A DNA stretch of 64,000 nt from Lineus longissimus (taxonomy: Eukaryota > Nemertea > Pilidiophora > Heteronemertea > Lineidae), in contig NC_088321.1 in the NCBI RefSeq assembly GCF_910592395.1, forward strand, positions 7,628,001 to 7,692,000, read 5' to 3'. Below are positions 10,215-23,783 of the stretch, piece after piece. The position numbers and the translations under genes were made by a program. Each line of letters opens with the position of its first letter. The stretch's first letter is position 1. Under the pieces are notes generated by a model, which had not been told where the DNA came from, searched no databases, and saw only the letters and a list, made by a program, of their open reading frames with translations.

Positions 10215-12404
10215 CCCCCCACCGAACGGCAGTGCACTGAATATGACGGCACACTGCTTTCGACTGAAACCCCCTCTGCATATGACTGTCTTAGGCATGT
10301 AATTTTTTCTTAATGTCTTAAAACCACTGATTTTGACTGAAAGACCACTGCAAAGCACTGCCACCTGCATATCATTATGAACGACATATTCCAAAAACAC
10401 TGCCTATGATGACTGAAAGACAATTGATTTTCACTTCTCCAACTCTGATCGAAACCCGTGGCATTTTCAACATGACTGAAAACCACTGCTTTATGACTGT
10501 TGAGATTAAGACTTCATGGCAGTGTATAGTAAAGCAGTGGTAATTGCAGACAAAGTCAGTGTTAAATATCACCCATAATGCAACCTGAGACAGGAAGCTA
10601 GTAAGTTTGAATTTGAAAGTAAAACATTCAAGAAATCATGGTAGCTCTTCATATTTCTCGATATTTACCCGAATTTCAATACTAAAAGAGGGCAGTTTTA
10701 GTCAGTTTGAATTGGAACACATAAGGAACCAAATGAATGCAAAAAGGGTAATCTAGACAGATGCTGAAGTTGTATTTTCAGCAAATCAAGAAGGCTGTAG
10801 GTGCTGAAATGTATGCATGCACTGCAAGATATATGCATGGGAGCTGCAGTCAACAGCTGATGTTGTGGGCATCAATACACATCAATCAGTCTGTTAGACC
10901 ATTATTCTAGAGGCCGCGTGCAGTTTCTTTATTTAGATGTCAATTTGATCTTCAATCCCAGACATCACTGACACTAGTTAAAGTGCAATGTGTGGTTTCA
11001 ATTGTCTAGTACCCCATCTGACCACTGTCATTATTGCTTCAATGACAAAGTTTGCAATGACGTAGGTCAAGGACGTAAATTTGTCATTTAAATGGTTTTT
11101 TTTACTGTGGCACATCATCATGCAATGGCGATGTCCTCTATTGCATATGACGTCATCACTGCCATATTGGACGCAAACATATCATCTAAAATAGGACAGC
11201 AAAAGTAACAGTTGGCTAGAAATTTTCGCTTTTTCGCACAATTTCTTGGTTGTCATCACCACGTCCCCCAAACCTCTCTCGGCATCTGTGCCTGCATGCC
11301 AATGAATAAATTATTCATATTAACACTGAAAATGATTGCTCCCTCCTGGAGGTTTTGGAAATGGCAGTCAAAATCAGTGGTGTTTCAGTGTGGATTCAGT
11401 GTGCTGCGAAATATTTAAATTAACACCGAACCCCACTGCCGGCCCTATGCATGGTGCATAGTGGGGAGTCATTTTCAGTGTCAAAAACAGTGGAAATCAG
11501 TCAGCCGAAATATTTAAATGAGCACTGCTTTTGACTGCCTTACCACTGATTTTGACTGTATGCTTTGGTAACGCGTGACTGAAAAACACTCCCTATGACT
11601 GCTTTCCACTGATTTCAACACTGCCATAAAAATGTAAGGTAATTCTATGGTGGACTTTTCAGAAAAAGCCGAATTCAATTTCCCTAAAGATGACTTCTTC
11701 TACTACACAACTTTTAGCCTATTCCAGGGCAGGTTTAGACACAAGTCTAATCCCAATCTCAATCATAACACTTCTTTGTGTCATTGCTCTTGGGAAATCC
11801 ACTGATATAGCAGTAAGACAATACCTACTTATTTGTGGACCATTAAGTCAGGTAAGGGCATGGTCAAAATTGTTCCAGGAAACAAAGTCTCACTCATTAT
11901 CTTTTTGTTCTACAAATTTCATGTTCATGCATATGTATTTAGTTGGCTTTACATATATATATATTTCTTTCTATTGGTAGAGGCGTGTTTTCATCTTAAC
12001 TTTTGTCATAGCCAGAGCAGGCCTGGACCTACCCCTGGATTATTTGTATGTGTAGTATTTAGCTTACCTAAGTTAAGTTTGGGAAGCTAACATGATTGCC
12101 AAATTAGCTTGATTAATGTTATGCAATCAGTAATTAGTAGTTTTCATGTTAAATCAAATGCTGTATATCCGACATTCAGGACTGGCACTCCAACCGGGGA
12201 AGACTTATACCAGAATTGGATCCCAGTTTTGTGATCTGTGAATGTATCAACACCTGGACTTGATAATATATCATTTAGAAGGGATTTCCGTATTCAAGTC
12301 TTTACTGAATATTATTGAGCTAGTCCACCCTGAATTTCCAACATATTAGTAACACTGCAACCTGACTGAATCCTGACTGACATCACACTGCTTTTCGGTG
12401 AGGG
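10215..12404 (+). mobile_element. TIR element A with dense CAGTCA/CAGTG motif arrays
   Basis: Left end CCCCACCGAACGGCAGTGC and right end CACTGCTTTTCGGTGAGGG form terminal inverted repeats. The body is an inverted copy of element B (14044-15609), recognisable almost throughout. Sequence near both ends is packed with short motifs such as CAGTCAAAANCAGTG and its complement. A 706-bp insertion (11643-12348) interrupts it. No transposase frame is visible, so the copy is non-autonomous; no TSD is evident. Confidence 0.7.
11643..12348. mobile_element. 706-bp insertion within element A, 4-bp TSD
   Basis: Element B lacks this block. In A it is flanked by GTAA on both sides (11639-11642 and 12349-12352), marking a clean insertion. 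Its ends (TTCTATGG and CATATTA) are not TG...CA. A 96-codon frame at 11690-11980 shows no recognised domain and includes a donor-like CAGGTAAGG (11849-11857). Family unknown. Confidence 0.5.
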
Positions 12405-13490
12405 ACTGCACCTAGCCAGATAATATACATCATCTATACCTCAAACAATTTTTTAGAAGAGTTTACAAAAATGATTCTTCTGAAAATGGAATTGCAATGA
12501 GACCAAGGTATTTTAAATGCAAAATGTCTTCAAAACCTCAAATGATTGTACAATGTCCAATGATAGACCATGTGTGAGCTAAGTATAGACTATTTGTCTA
12601 TGAGAGCTACATATGGACTTGGTTCGCAGCAGTTGATATAAATGATAGAAAACTATTAAAACCTTTGACTTTAACTAAACAGCTAGACTAAAACTAAACA
12701 TACTCTACATGTATTAGTGATAAACAGTGTACATGTACAGGACCAATAAACTTTGATCCACAGCAGTGAGTACATAAAATGCTAAAAGAAATTATGAAGA
12801 GAATAGCCTGAGACAAAAAAAAAAATAACGAGACTAAACTCAACATTTGCTACACGTACCTGTAATTAACAATGAACAGTAACCAATAGCAGATAAGATG
12901 TACAGGTAGGGATGAAAGTGCCATAAACAAAACAGATCTTTGCTATTATAAAGAAAATGACTTCATTCAAGAATTTGGAGAAGTTATTGAGACAAAGAGA
13001 GCAAAATTATAGATATTTAGTAAAAAAATAGCTATGCCTACATTGTACTTCAAAGTATAACACTGGGTCATGAAAACACAATTTTTCTTCAAGACCTAAA
13101 CCTTCATTCATCCCCAAGGCTTCCACAATTACCTGAGAAAGACCATTAAACCAACCGGATTCACATTAGCAAAATATATAGGTATTGGTATGATTTAGTG
13201 GACAATGCATATTGGTTAAGAAATGTGCTATATAGTATATAGCCAAATCAACATTTTATGCCATTTTTAGAGATCAAGTCGTGGCACAAGTCTTTATTTA
13301 GACTATAGCAGAACGTGGTAAAAATAACTAAATCAGTGATTGCTTCCTATGCAGCTCATTGTCTACATAATCACCTACCTATGGGGAACTCGAAACTGCT
13401 AACATTAATCAATGGAAGCTTATTCTCGCCTTAAGTTTCAACCGGGCCGTTTAAAACTCCGGCTTTTTATAAGAGTTTTGCTGTAGGTTA
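12405..13490. other. No gene seen
   Basis: AT-rich DNA between element A and a pearl-like fragment. Nothing gene-like was recognised. Confidence 0.4.
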
Positions 13491-13494
13491 CCTT

Positions 13495-13865
13495 TAACCT
13501 CTGTGACCTTGAAAAGTAGGTCAAATGAAAAACCCATGTGACACATACCTTATGGAGGTTAGATGTACCCATGGTATCGAATTGGTGGCAGGTAATCACA
13601 TTTCTACATTTTTTCTGAATTTAGCCACCTGTTGGCAAATTGATGAATGAAATGGAACCAAACTCTCGGCCATAGGATGACTTGACAATGTACTCATAGG
13701 GTTTTACGAAATGTGGGATCAATGGTCACTGCAGTTAAGAAATGTGACATAATTAAAGCCAAATTACCAATTTACGCCATTTGAACTCTGTGACCTTGAA
13801 AAATAGGTCAAATGAAAACCTTGTATAGCATGCGATGTATCCTTGATATCTATTATTGAAAAACG
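13495..13865 (+). repeat. Degenerate pearl-like fragment
   Basis: Contains CTCTGTGACCTTGAAAAGTA twice (about 13499 and 13789), GCCACCTGTTGGCAA in place of the CTCF-like block, and the AAGAAATGTG...ATTTACGCCATTTGA segment of the family. It lies directly downstream (minus sense) of the HECT relic. Confidence 0.6.
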
Positions 13866-13902
13866 GGGAGATAATGATGGTCTGAATCAAAGATTTCATT
13901 TA

Positions 13903-16600
13903 TTACACAGAGTCAAACCTTTCCGAGTCAGATCGCATGGTGTAAAGATTCAGATTTCTCTGCAGTTGTTCAAAACTCAGGTAGTACATACTAAGATGTA
14001 AAATACAGCCACATGTGTGCGTAATGGGTGGAAGTTCGAACCACCCTCACCGAAAAGCAGTGTGATATCAGTCAGGATTCAGTCAGGTTGCAGTGTTACC
14101 TCACATTTTTATGGCAGTGTTGAAATCAGTGGAAAGCAGTCATAGGGAGTGTTTTTCAGTCACGCAATACCAAAGCATACAGTTATACAGCAATCAAAAA
14201 TAGAGGTCAGGGAGTCATAAGCAGTGGTAAGACAGTCAAAATCAGTGGTAAGGCAGTCAAAAGCAGTGCTCATTTAAATATTTAGGCTGACTGATTTCCA
14301 CTGCTTTTGACACTGAAAATGACTCCCCACTATGCATCATGCACAGGGCTGGCAGTGGGGTTCAGTGTTAATTTAAATATTTCGCAGCACACTGAATCCA
14401 CACTGAAACACCACTGATTTTGACTGCCATTTCCAAAACCTCTTGGAGGGAGCAGTCATTTTCAGTGTTAATATGAATAATTTATTTAATGGCATGCAGG
14501 CACGGATGCCGAGAGAGGTTTGGGGGACGTGACCCCCCTGTGCTGATGACAACCAAAGAAATTGTTCGAAAAAGCAAAAACTTCTAGCGAACTGTTACTT
14601 TTGCTGTCCTGTTTGCGTCAAATATGGCAGTGATGACGTCATCTGCACAAATAGAGGACATCGCCATTGCATGATGACGTGACACAGTAAAAAGATGACA
14701 AATTCAAGTCCTTGACCTACGTCATTGCAAACTTTGTCATAATGACAGTGATCAGATGGGGTTACTAGACAATTGAAACGACACATGGCACATAGCTACT
14801 GTCAGTGATGTCAGGGATTGAAGCTAGATCAAATTGACGTCCAAATAAAGTAACTGCACGCGGCCTGTAGAATAATAGGATCTACTGATTGATGTGTATT
14901 GAGCTCCCATGCAGATAATTTGCAGTGTATGCATACATTACAATTAACACCTATAGGGCCTACAGTAGATGCATGAAGATATATGCAGATATCTTGCAGT
15001 GTATGCATGCATTACAACACCTATAGGGCCTACAGCCTTCTTGATTTGCTGAAAATACAACTTCAGTGTCTGTCTAAATTACCCTTTTTGCATTCATTTG
15101 GCTCCTTATGTGTTCCAATTCAAACTGACTAAAACTCCCCTCTTCTCATATTGAAATTCGGGTAAATATCGAGAAATATGAAGAGCTACCATGATTTCTT
15201 GAATGTTTGACTATCAAATTCAAACTTACTAGCTTCCTGTCTCAGGTTGCATTATGGGTGATATTTAACACTGAATTTGACTGCAATTACCACTGCTTTA
15301 CACTGCCATCAAGTCTTAATCTCACCAGTCATAAAGCAGTGGTTTTCAGTCATGTTGAAAATGCCACGGGTTTCGATCAGAGTTGGAGAAGTGGAAATCA
15401 GTGGTCTTTCAGTCATAAGCAGTGTTTTTGAAATACGTCGTTCATAATGATATGCAAGTGGCAGTGCTTTGCAGTGGTCTTTCAGTCAAAATCAGTGTTA
15501 TTAAAACATTAAGAAAAAATGATATGCCTAAGACAGTCATATGCAGTGGGGGTTTCAGTCAAAAGCAGTGTGATGCAGTCATTTTCAGTGCACTGCCTTT
15601 CGGTGAGGGCAATTAAGAGAGTTGAAAGCAATCTTCAACTCCTCTGTAAGGCAATCAGAAGAGGTCCAAAATACTAACAACCGGACAAGTTCCTTTGCAT
15701 TCAATGCAGCAACATATTGCTCAAAATAACCATAAACACGTAATTCCATTTCGAGGAATACTTTCAAAGTTTCATCATCATCATCTTGAGGAATAGGATC
15801 ATTAGGTCCTCGCATCCTCGAATACTCTATTATAACTTTGGCAGCAATTTTGTGTTGCCATTGGCTTCAAAGTTTGAAAGAACTAAGCCAAATCTCTGTG
15901 GTGATCCCATCCCATAGGTATACTTTATACCCAACCTCAACTGGGTAAGCGTCCTCATCTTTGAATAGAAAAGTTACACTCTGGCAACACTGACAATCAA
16001 GTCTTTCAAGTTGGCAGGAGTTGGTCTAACCCTACAGTTGACTTGTATGGTGTCAAAATTGTAATGCACCTGGAAACATGCTTCATTTCCTTCAACAATT
16101 CTGGTTCTTCCAGAATATTCCTGAGAAAACTCTCGTCATTCTCAGGTACATACCTTAAAAAAACTCGATGTACATGGTGTCAGGCACCTGCAGTTGAAAT
16201 AACGTGGCACTTAGAGAGTCTTAAAAAATCGAAGGGGAAAAGTATCCCATCAAGACTACAGCATGAGAAATATTTCTGCCTAAAAGGAACATTTTATCTC
16301 TCCCACACCATTCATTCATGGTTCATAATGGGAACCTTTTCATTTCTCCTTATAAAAAACTCCGAAAAAACTTTCCGAAAAAAAATTGTAAACATCTCTC
16401 TGGTGACACCATCTAGATCTTCAGCTACCTCCTCTCCCACTATCACCACTACAATACGATGAAAAACCAAGTCCCGATCCTTCCTGTGATAGTCCATGAG
16501 ACTTAGAATTGAATCCCTGCGGACAAAGATCCTTCTCTCTTGTCCAGCTCCCATGAAAATCTTGAGCTCCATTGATCATTTTCGAAGATCAGCAAAATCT
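13903..16600 (-). pseudogene. HECT-domain (G2E3-like) pseudogene, frameshifted and split by element B
   Basis: Reading the minus strand from a good acceptor (TTTTTTCACTCTTTCAG, at about 16602), several frames together give a HECT E3-ligase-like domain. N-lobe: VGEEVAEDLDGVTREMFTIF (16430 region), then GRNISHAVVLMGYFSP (about 16270). Middle part: VYLWDGITTEIW (about 15920) and LVRLLVFWTSSDCLTEELK (about 15690). C-lobe: FELPPITHTCGCILHLS (14030 region), with the Cys in the usual catalytic-Cys position. A stop follows at 13903-13905. At least three frameshifts or stops break it, and a 1566-bp transposon separates the last ~45 codons. The style (HTC followed by a short tail) mat­ches the G2E3-like HECT proteins expanded in many invertebrates. 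Not functional. Confidence 0.7.
14044..15609 (-). mobile_element. TIR element B, inverted copy of element A
   Basis: Ends CCCTCACCGAAAAGCAGTG (left) and CACTGCCTTTCGGTGAGGG (right) are inverted repeats. The motif CAGTCAAAANCAGTG recurs many times near both ends, for example about 14230-14275 and 15480-15580. The flanks are the two halves of the HECT relic, so both insertion boundaries are known within a few bases. No TSD longer than 2-3 bp is visible. No transposase frame is present. Confidence 0.75.
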
Positions 16601-16609
16601 GAAAGAGTG

Positions 16610-17384
16610 AAAAAACAGATCTTGAATCACACAAGGTAAAACATTGGGTGGGATGAATAAGCCAGTAAATGCTTTTACTCCAAAAGTGCAAAATGGCTTA
16701 GCAAAAATATCAAGAAGTTGATCTGCCTATTCCAGGAAAGTAATCCAGACATGGGGATCACAAATTGGGAAATCCAGAATATCGAATATTTGCACGTTTA
16801 AAGAGGGGAATTCATGACACTGCGCCAGGCTAAATTAGTTGTGTCGTCACATTAATCCCTTTGTTTCGCAATAGCAACATCAGTCACGTCACTTCAAGAC
16901 CCCAAAGCGATGCGGACATAACAATGTGAATGGACTATAATTAGTCTCCGGCTTTGAGCTGGAGACTTCTATATAAGTAGGGATTCTTCTCCCCAGAAAA
17001 TTATTCCGGCACACTCTCGTCACAGGTGGACGTGGTGTATGCACGTACATGATGGAATGCACTGCAAATGGTAGCTAGATTCAACCTTGTCAGCGAACTG
17101 AACATACAGTCTGGGTTCCAGGGTCATGTCCCATATGAAAATACACAGAGGTATGCATGTGAAACGGCATAGAACAAACCTCACGGAACTCGCCGCTTAC
17201 AGCAATATCAATAAAGGAAATTATTCTGAAAGTGTTCTTCCCCTTGCTTCCGATTGTCGCGTATTGTAATATTTCTGCGCCTAGGATTGAAATTCGATCA
17301 GCTCATATTTTGATACCGCTATTTGATCAGTTGTTTCGCCACAAATCAAAGCTGAAAATCATAGCCTAATACTGCTGGCCACCG
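16610..17384. other. No gene seen; 3' flank of the minus-strand gene
   Basis: Downstream (minus sense) of the stop at 17385. It includes AGTCTCCGGCTTTGA at about 16943, which also occurs inverted around 18295 and may mark another element end. No clear minus-strand AATAAA was found. Confidence 0.35.
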
Positions 17385-20300
17385 TCAGATGGCAGGGTGT
17401 TGATACCCCGGGAATTCCTTGATCAACATCGTCCCCGGTGGAAGATGCGTTTGGAAATACACTGAGCAATATATGTAAAGAATTGAACGGCACAAGGATT
17501 CCGCGTGTGTTTCATACACGGCATTCACGTCGTTCATGTCATTCTTCTTCGCTATCTTCCAAGTTTCATGCAAATTTCTCACGTTCCTAATAATGGCACC
17601 CCCCCCCCCATCAAAGCCGGGGCTAATGGTACTTTGCGGAACGGAACGGAACAGACCTCGCCCTTAGGTCGTTTCCTAGAAGCCCTGAAACTTACCCAAA
17701 ATATCAAAATCGGACCTTGTCTGAGATGCTATCATACCTTAGTACAGTTAGCTTTCCATATTAAAGCTTTTTGGTGGATTTCGTGCGATAATCTATACAT
17801 GTTCCGTTCCGTTCCGCAAAGTACCAATATCCAGCAGGATAGTGGTACTTTGCGGAACAGAACGAAACATACATTATGGACGATCTGGTCCTACTATGGC
17901 AGCACAATAGGCTGAGGATGGAGTGACGGAGAATGAAAGGTAGTCGAACGCATTGTCACAGTGTTGTGTCATCACTTAAACGAGAAGAGGTGCGCTTCTG
18001 AGGAGTAATAATCGTGTTCCGTTCCGTTCCGCAAAGTACCAATATCCAGCGTTCCGCAAAGTACCAATATCCAGCAGGATATTGGTACTTTGCGGAACGG
18101 AACGGAACATGTATAGATTATCGCTCGAAATCCACCAAAAAGCTTTAATATGGAAAGCTAACAGTACTAAGGTATGATAGCATCTCAGACAAGGTCCGAT
18201 TTTGATATTTTGGGTAAGTTTCAGGACTTCTAGGAAACGACCTAGGGGCGAGGTCTGTTCCGTTCCGTTCCGTTCCGCAAAGTACCATTAGCCCAAAGCC
18301 GGAGACTCCAGAGTCTGGCAAGACTCAACTGACAATTCTAGTTATTGTTGTTTTGTAGATGATAAACACAAAACCAACCCGTGTGTTTTAAGATTAATCA
18401 GATCACATGCTCCTGATGGTTTTTGGCCTAGAAAACCACTCAACTTGCGATGTGAATGGATCCCAAAAACAAGAAGGACCAGAGAACATACCAGTCATTG
18501 CCACACCTGGCATGTTTCTCATTCTCGGTTGGTTCATGTACACTATCAGCTGCCACCTCTTCTTCATCTGAGCTGTCATCTTCTTCCACATCCTAAAAAG
18601 ACGCATGTTTTTGAAGTTATATGATTACAATACACACTGAATGTGATCCGAAATAGAAATCGAAATCCCCAAATTCACCCTAAGGTAAGTAATCTACATC
18701 GATATGTATCTCGCTGTAACTGTGTTGCTTCATACTCATATACCAGGGGTCTCAAAGACCATCCACGCTCCAACACTCTTTTTTTGGTTAACTCACATGA
18801 ATTCCATGATCTCAATTCTGACAAACACCAACTAGATCCCCATAAATCAATCAAAATGTTGCTTGAATCAGATTTTATTTCTATATCATGGTGACCTGCT
18901 GCATACAACATGTGCATGTATATATGAATTACTACTACAAAACAGATGAAACTGGATCTGCTCAAGTTAATCATCAAAAACTCTGAACGAAATGAATGGT
19001 TAGCCATTTAATCTCAAGCTATTCACCAGGACGTTTGCACTCATATAAGTTATGCATGTCTATTTGTACACATAAAAAATTTATGTTTAAACATCTGTTA
19101 GTTTGAAATCTTAACTATTGTTAGTTTGAAATTTAAAAAGATGTTTTTTCACAGTACATTTGTCAAGGTTGGGTATATGCTAGATGTACATTCAGAAATA
19201 GCACTATGGACTGGAGTTCAGATATTTCTTACTCTCAACTTACCACATCATCGACTGCAACATCCTTCACCATCAATGACGTATTAGAGGATATACTGAC
19301 ATCAGTAAGGCTATCTTCAAAACTTGGAAGTTCTTTCCCAGCAAGAAATAACTTCACAGCAGGTGATGAGCTGGATCCTTCAACAAAATAAACAGGAGCT
19401 GAAATCAAGATTGAAAGTAAATTCAGTTGATAACTGCATGAATATGTCTGGCATTCATTGTTGTCATTGAAAAGATGAAAAGAATAATACTTTTTGAGGT
19501 ATTACTTTGAACTTCTTCAGCCAGCCAGTTTCCGAAAAAATGCAATGTGACCCAAGTATTAGCAGGGTGAATGATACAGGTAGTGATAGAGACATTTTCA
19601 CTTACCAATACATGTACATCATTAGTGACGGAACCGTCGTCTCAATGGCCGATTACTACGAAATGAAATCAATATCCCTTCTTCAGGTTCATTTACCAAC
19701 GTCCTTGAGCTTTCGTAACTGAACCTATAGGAGATAGCTGGGACTTAGTAAGCAAGCAAAATGATTTATCAACACAGTCGAACTTTTGCAAATCTAACTA
19801 TATCATTTTCTCTTTGGAAAAAGACAACCATAAAGATTTGTCTGTCTATCATTACGGCTAATGGTACTTTGCGGAACGGAACGGAACGGAACAGACCTCG
19901 CCCCTAGGTCGTTTCCTAGAAGCCCTGAAACTTACCCAAAATATCAAAATCGGACCTTGTCTGAGATGCTATCATACCTTAGTACTGTTAGCTTTCCATA
20001 TTAAAGCTTTTTGGTGGATTTCGTGCGATAATCTATACACGTTCCGTTCCGTTCCGCAATGTACCATTATCCTGCTGGATATTGGTACTTTGCGGAACGG
20101 AACGGAACACGATTATTACTCCTCAGAAGCGCACCTCTTCTCGTTTAAGTGTGTTATGTTTCTAAACTGCTGAAGTCCGCTCTGAAGCTGCCTGGCAGGT
20201 CAAGTAACTTACACATTATCCTCACAGGTGGCAGCACGTGCCGATAATAAAGTTGGCCCATTCATAGGCAAAAATCACAAAAAACAGCATATTCGGCCGA

Positions 20301-23300
20301 TAAAAATTTGGTTTCGAGATATAGCGGATCGTCTTCGGGACATCCAATACCCATGAATAACCCTCAACATGGCCAATTCCTTCAGTGGTTTCAGAGGAGA
20401 TAGACCAAAATACTCTCCAGACGTCACCAGTAATACAGATGTTCCGTTCCGTTCCGCAAAGTACCAATATCCAGCAGGATAGTGGTACTTTGCGGAACCC
20501 AGCAGGATAGTGGTACTTTGCGGAACAGAACGAAACATACATATGAACGATCTGGTCCTACTATGGCAGCACAATAGGCTGAGGATGGAGTGACGGAGAA
20601 TGAAAGGTAGTCGAACGCATTGTCACAGTGTTGTGTCATCACTTAAACGAGAAGAGGTGCGCTTCTAACGGAACGGAACATGTATAGATTATCGCTCAAA
20701 ATCCACCAAAAAGCTTTAATATGGAAAGCTAACTGTACTAAGGTATGATAGCATCTCAGACAAGGTCCGATTTTGATATTTTGGGTAAGTTTCAGGGCTT
20801 CTAGGAAACGACCTAGGGGCGAGGTCTGTTCCGTTCCGTTCCGTTCCGCAAAGTACCATTAGCCATCATTACTGACTACTGTAAGTGTAATGGCACAAAG
20901 TTTGACCACTGAAGCCTCTAAATACTTCCGATACTAAGGCTGAACACAATTTGTTAGGCGAAAACTGGTGTCAAGCAGATATCTCATCAGTTGGCAAACA
21001 ATGGATACATTGCCTTGCTTTCAAAAAGAATGAAAATCATGTACCTCTTTCCTCTCTTCTTGAGCAGCTGCTCTCCTCCTCCTTTGTGTTCGAGCCATCC
21101 TCATATTCAACTGCGCTTGTCTTCTATCTGATTCCTAAAATATATTATAAATTGTTCTGTAACGTAAGCAATTAAATGTCGAGTAGTATAGTCCCAAATA
21201 TGTACACGGTGGATCAAAAATGAAAATGAAATGGCCAGGGGCCATTGTGCGCACCGTATAGATATTCGGTGGTTTGGAATTCATCCTGGTTAAGAAATAT
21301 TCTACATGTATAGTATATAGGTCAAACCAAAGTTGGTATGACATGTGATGTATCGTTGCTTGGAGTACCTACCATAAAATTATCATTGAAAACAAGTCAC
21401 TAATAAGCGAGATAATGCACTTTTTACCTTTTTCAGTTTTGGCCTCCTGGTGGCCAAGTCGAGAATTAGATCAGATTGAAATTCGGTGTCTGCGGTTATA
21501 TGATAAAGGGAGTCATGTGCACCAAATTTCAAGTTCATAGCTTTATTGGTTAAGAAACATGCCATAGTTGCACTCAAATGACCAATTTACGCCATTTGAC
21601 CTCTGTGACCTTGAAAATTAGGTCAAATCAAACACCTGTATGATATGTGATGTACCCGTGCTAGGAGAACCAACCAAGCAAAATTTTATCGAAAACTAGT
21701 CACTCATAAGAGAGAAATCACACTTTTTAGGTTTTCACTTCTGGCCCCCTGGTGGCCAAGTCAAGAATCAGATCGAACAGAAATTCGTTGTCAGAGGGAA
21801 CATGACATAGGGAGTCATGTGTACCAAATTTCAAATTCATAGCTTTCTTGGTTAAGAAACATGCCATAGTTACACTCCAATGGCCAATTCACACCGTTTG
21901 ACCTGTGTGACCTTGAAAATAAGATCAGACCGAAATTCCTTGTCAGAGGTTACATGATGTAGGGAGTCATGTGTACCAAATTTCAAGTTCATAGCTTTAT
22001 CGGTTAAGAAACGTGCCATAGTTACACTTAAACGGACAATTTACGCCACTTGACCTCTGCGACCTTAAAAATTAAGTCAAATCAAAAATGAAACGGCCAG
22101 GGGCCATTGTGCTCACCGTATACATCTTTTAGTAGGCAGGATCATGCTTAGTTTAGAGGTGAATATGGTGAACACAATCAGGCATGAAGACTTTTTTTAG
22201 ATGTGTATTGATGTCAAGTAATAAGACAGGGCAGTATATATAAGTTTATGATCCAACCAATAATTGTCTATGACATCAACAAGATCAATATCGTGTGATT
22301 GCTAAGAGTCCCTGCAATAAAAAATTCATCGAAAAAAAGTCATTAATAAGCGAGATATTGCATGTCCTACTTTTTCAGTTTTGACTCCCTGGTGGCCAAA
22401 TCAAGAATCAGATCAGGCCAAAATTCGGTGTCAGAGATTATCTGATGTAGGGGGTTACATGTACCAACTTTCAAGTTCATAGCTTCAGCAGTTAAGAAAC
22501 GTGCCATAGTTACACTCTAATGGCCAATTTACGCCATTTGACCTCTGTGACCTAGAAAAGGAGGTCAAATCCAAAAATCGTAGGACATGTGGTGTATCCT
22601 TGCTAGAAGTCCCTGCCATAAAAATTTTATCGAAAACAATTCACTCAAATAAGCAAGATATTGAACTTCTTCCTTTTTCCATTATGGCCCCCTGGTGGCC
22701 GAATAAAGAATCAGATCAGGCCAAAATTCGGCATCAAAGGTTATCTGATGTAGGGGGTTATATGCACCAAGTTTCAAGTTCATAGCTTTACTGGTTAAGA
22801 AACGTGCCATAGTTTACACTCTAACGGCCAATTTACGCCATATGACCTCTGTGACCTTGAAAAGTAGGTCAAATTGAAAACCCGTAAGACACGTGATGTA
22901 TTCTTCCTAAGAGTACCTACCATAAAAATTTTATCGAAAACAAGTCACTTATAAGCGAGATATCACACTTTTTAGATATCCACTTTTGGCCCCCTGGTGG
23001 CAAAGTTGAGAATCAGATCAAACTGAAATTCAGCACCAGAGGCTATGTGATATAGGGGGTTATATGTACCAAGTTTCAAGTTCATAGCTTTAGTGGTTAA
23101 GAAACGTGCCATAGTTTACACTCTAACGGCCAATTTACGCCATATGACCTCTGTGACCTTGAAAAGTAGGTCAAATTGAAAACCCGTAAGATATGTGATG
23201 TATTCTTCCTAAGAGTACCTACCATAAAAATTTTATCGAAAACAAGTCACTTATAAGCGAGATATCACACTTTTTAGATATCCACTTTTGGCCCCCTGGT

Positions 23301-23725
23301 GGCAAAGTGGAGAATCAGATCAAACCAAAATTCAGCACCAGAGGCTATGTGATATAGGGGGTTATATGTACCAAGTTTCAAGTTCATAGCTTTAGTGGTT
23401 AAGAAACGTGCCATAGTTTACACTCTAATGGCCAATTTACGCCATATGACCTCTGTGACCTTGAAAACAAGGTCAAATTAAAAACCCGTATAATATAAAA
23501 TGTATATTTGCTATGAGTACCTACAACAAAAGTTTTATCGAAAACAAGTCACTAATAAGCGAGATATCACACTTTTTAGATATCGACATTTGGCCCCCTG
23601 GTGGCCAAACAGAGAATTAGATCGGACCGAAAATCAGTGTCAGAGGTCAGCTGACCTAGGGCATTCTGTGTACAAAGTTTCAAGTTCATAGCCCTAGCAG
23701 TTAAGAAACGTGCCACTGTTAGGAT

Positions 23726-23783
<58 letters not shown>

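Noticed and set aside
17505-17915. 136-codon plus-strand frame
   Set aside because: Antisense to the terminal exon and then inside the foldback element's inverted arm.
19570-19640. Another minus-strand exon ending at CACTTAC (about 19601-19607)
   Set aside because: Donor-like site, but all candidate exon bodies contain stops or break the phase chain that works without it.
21300-23691. Short frames of 61-69 codons repeated in the pearl-like arrays
   Set aside because: The same frames reappear in each repeat unit at identical offsets; products of the repeat, not genes.
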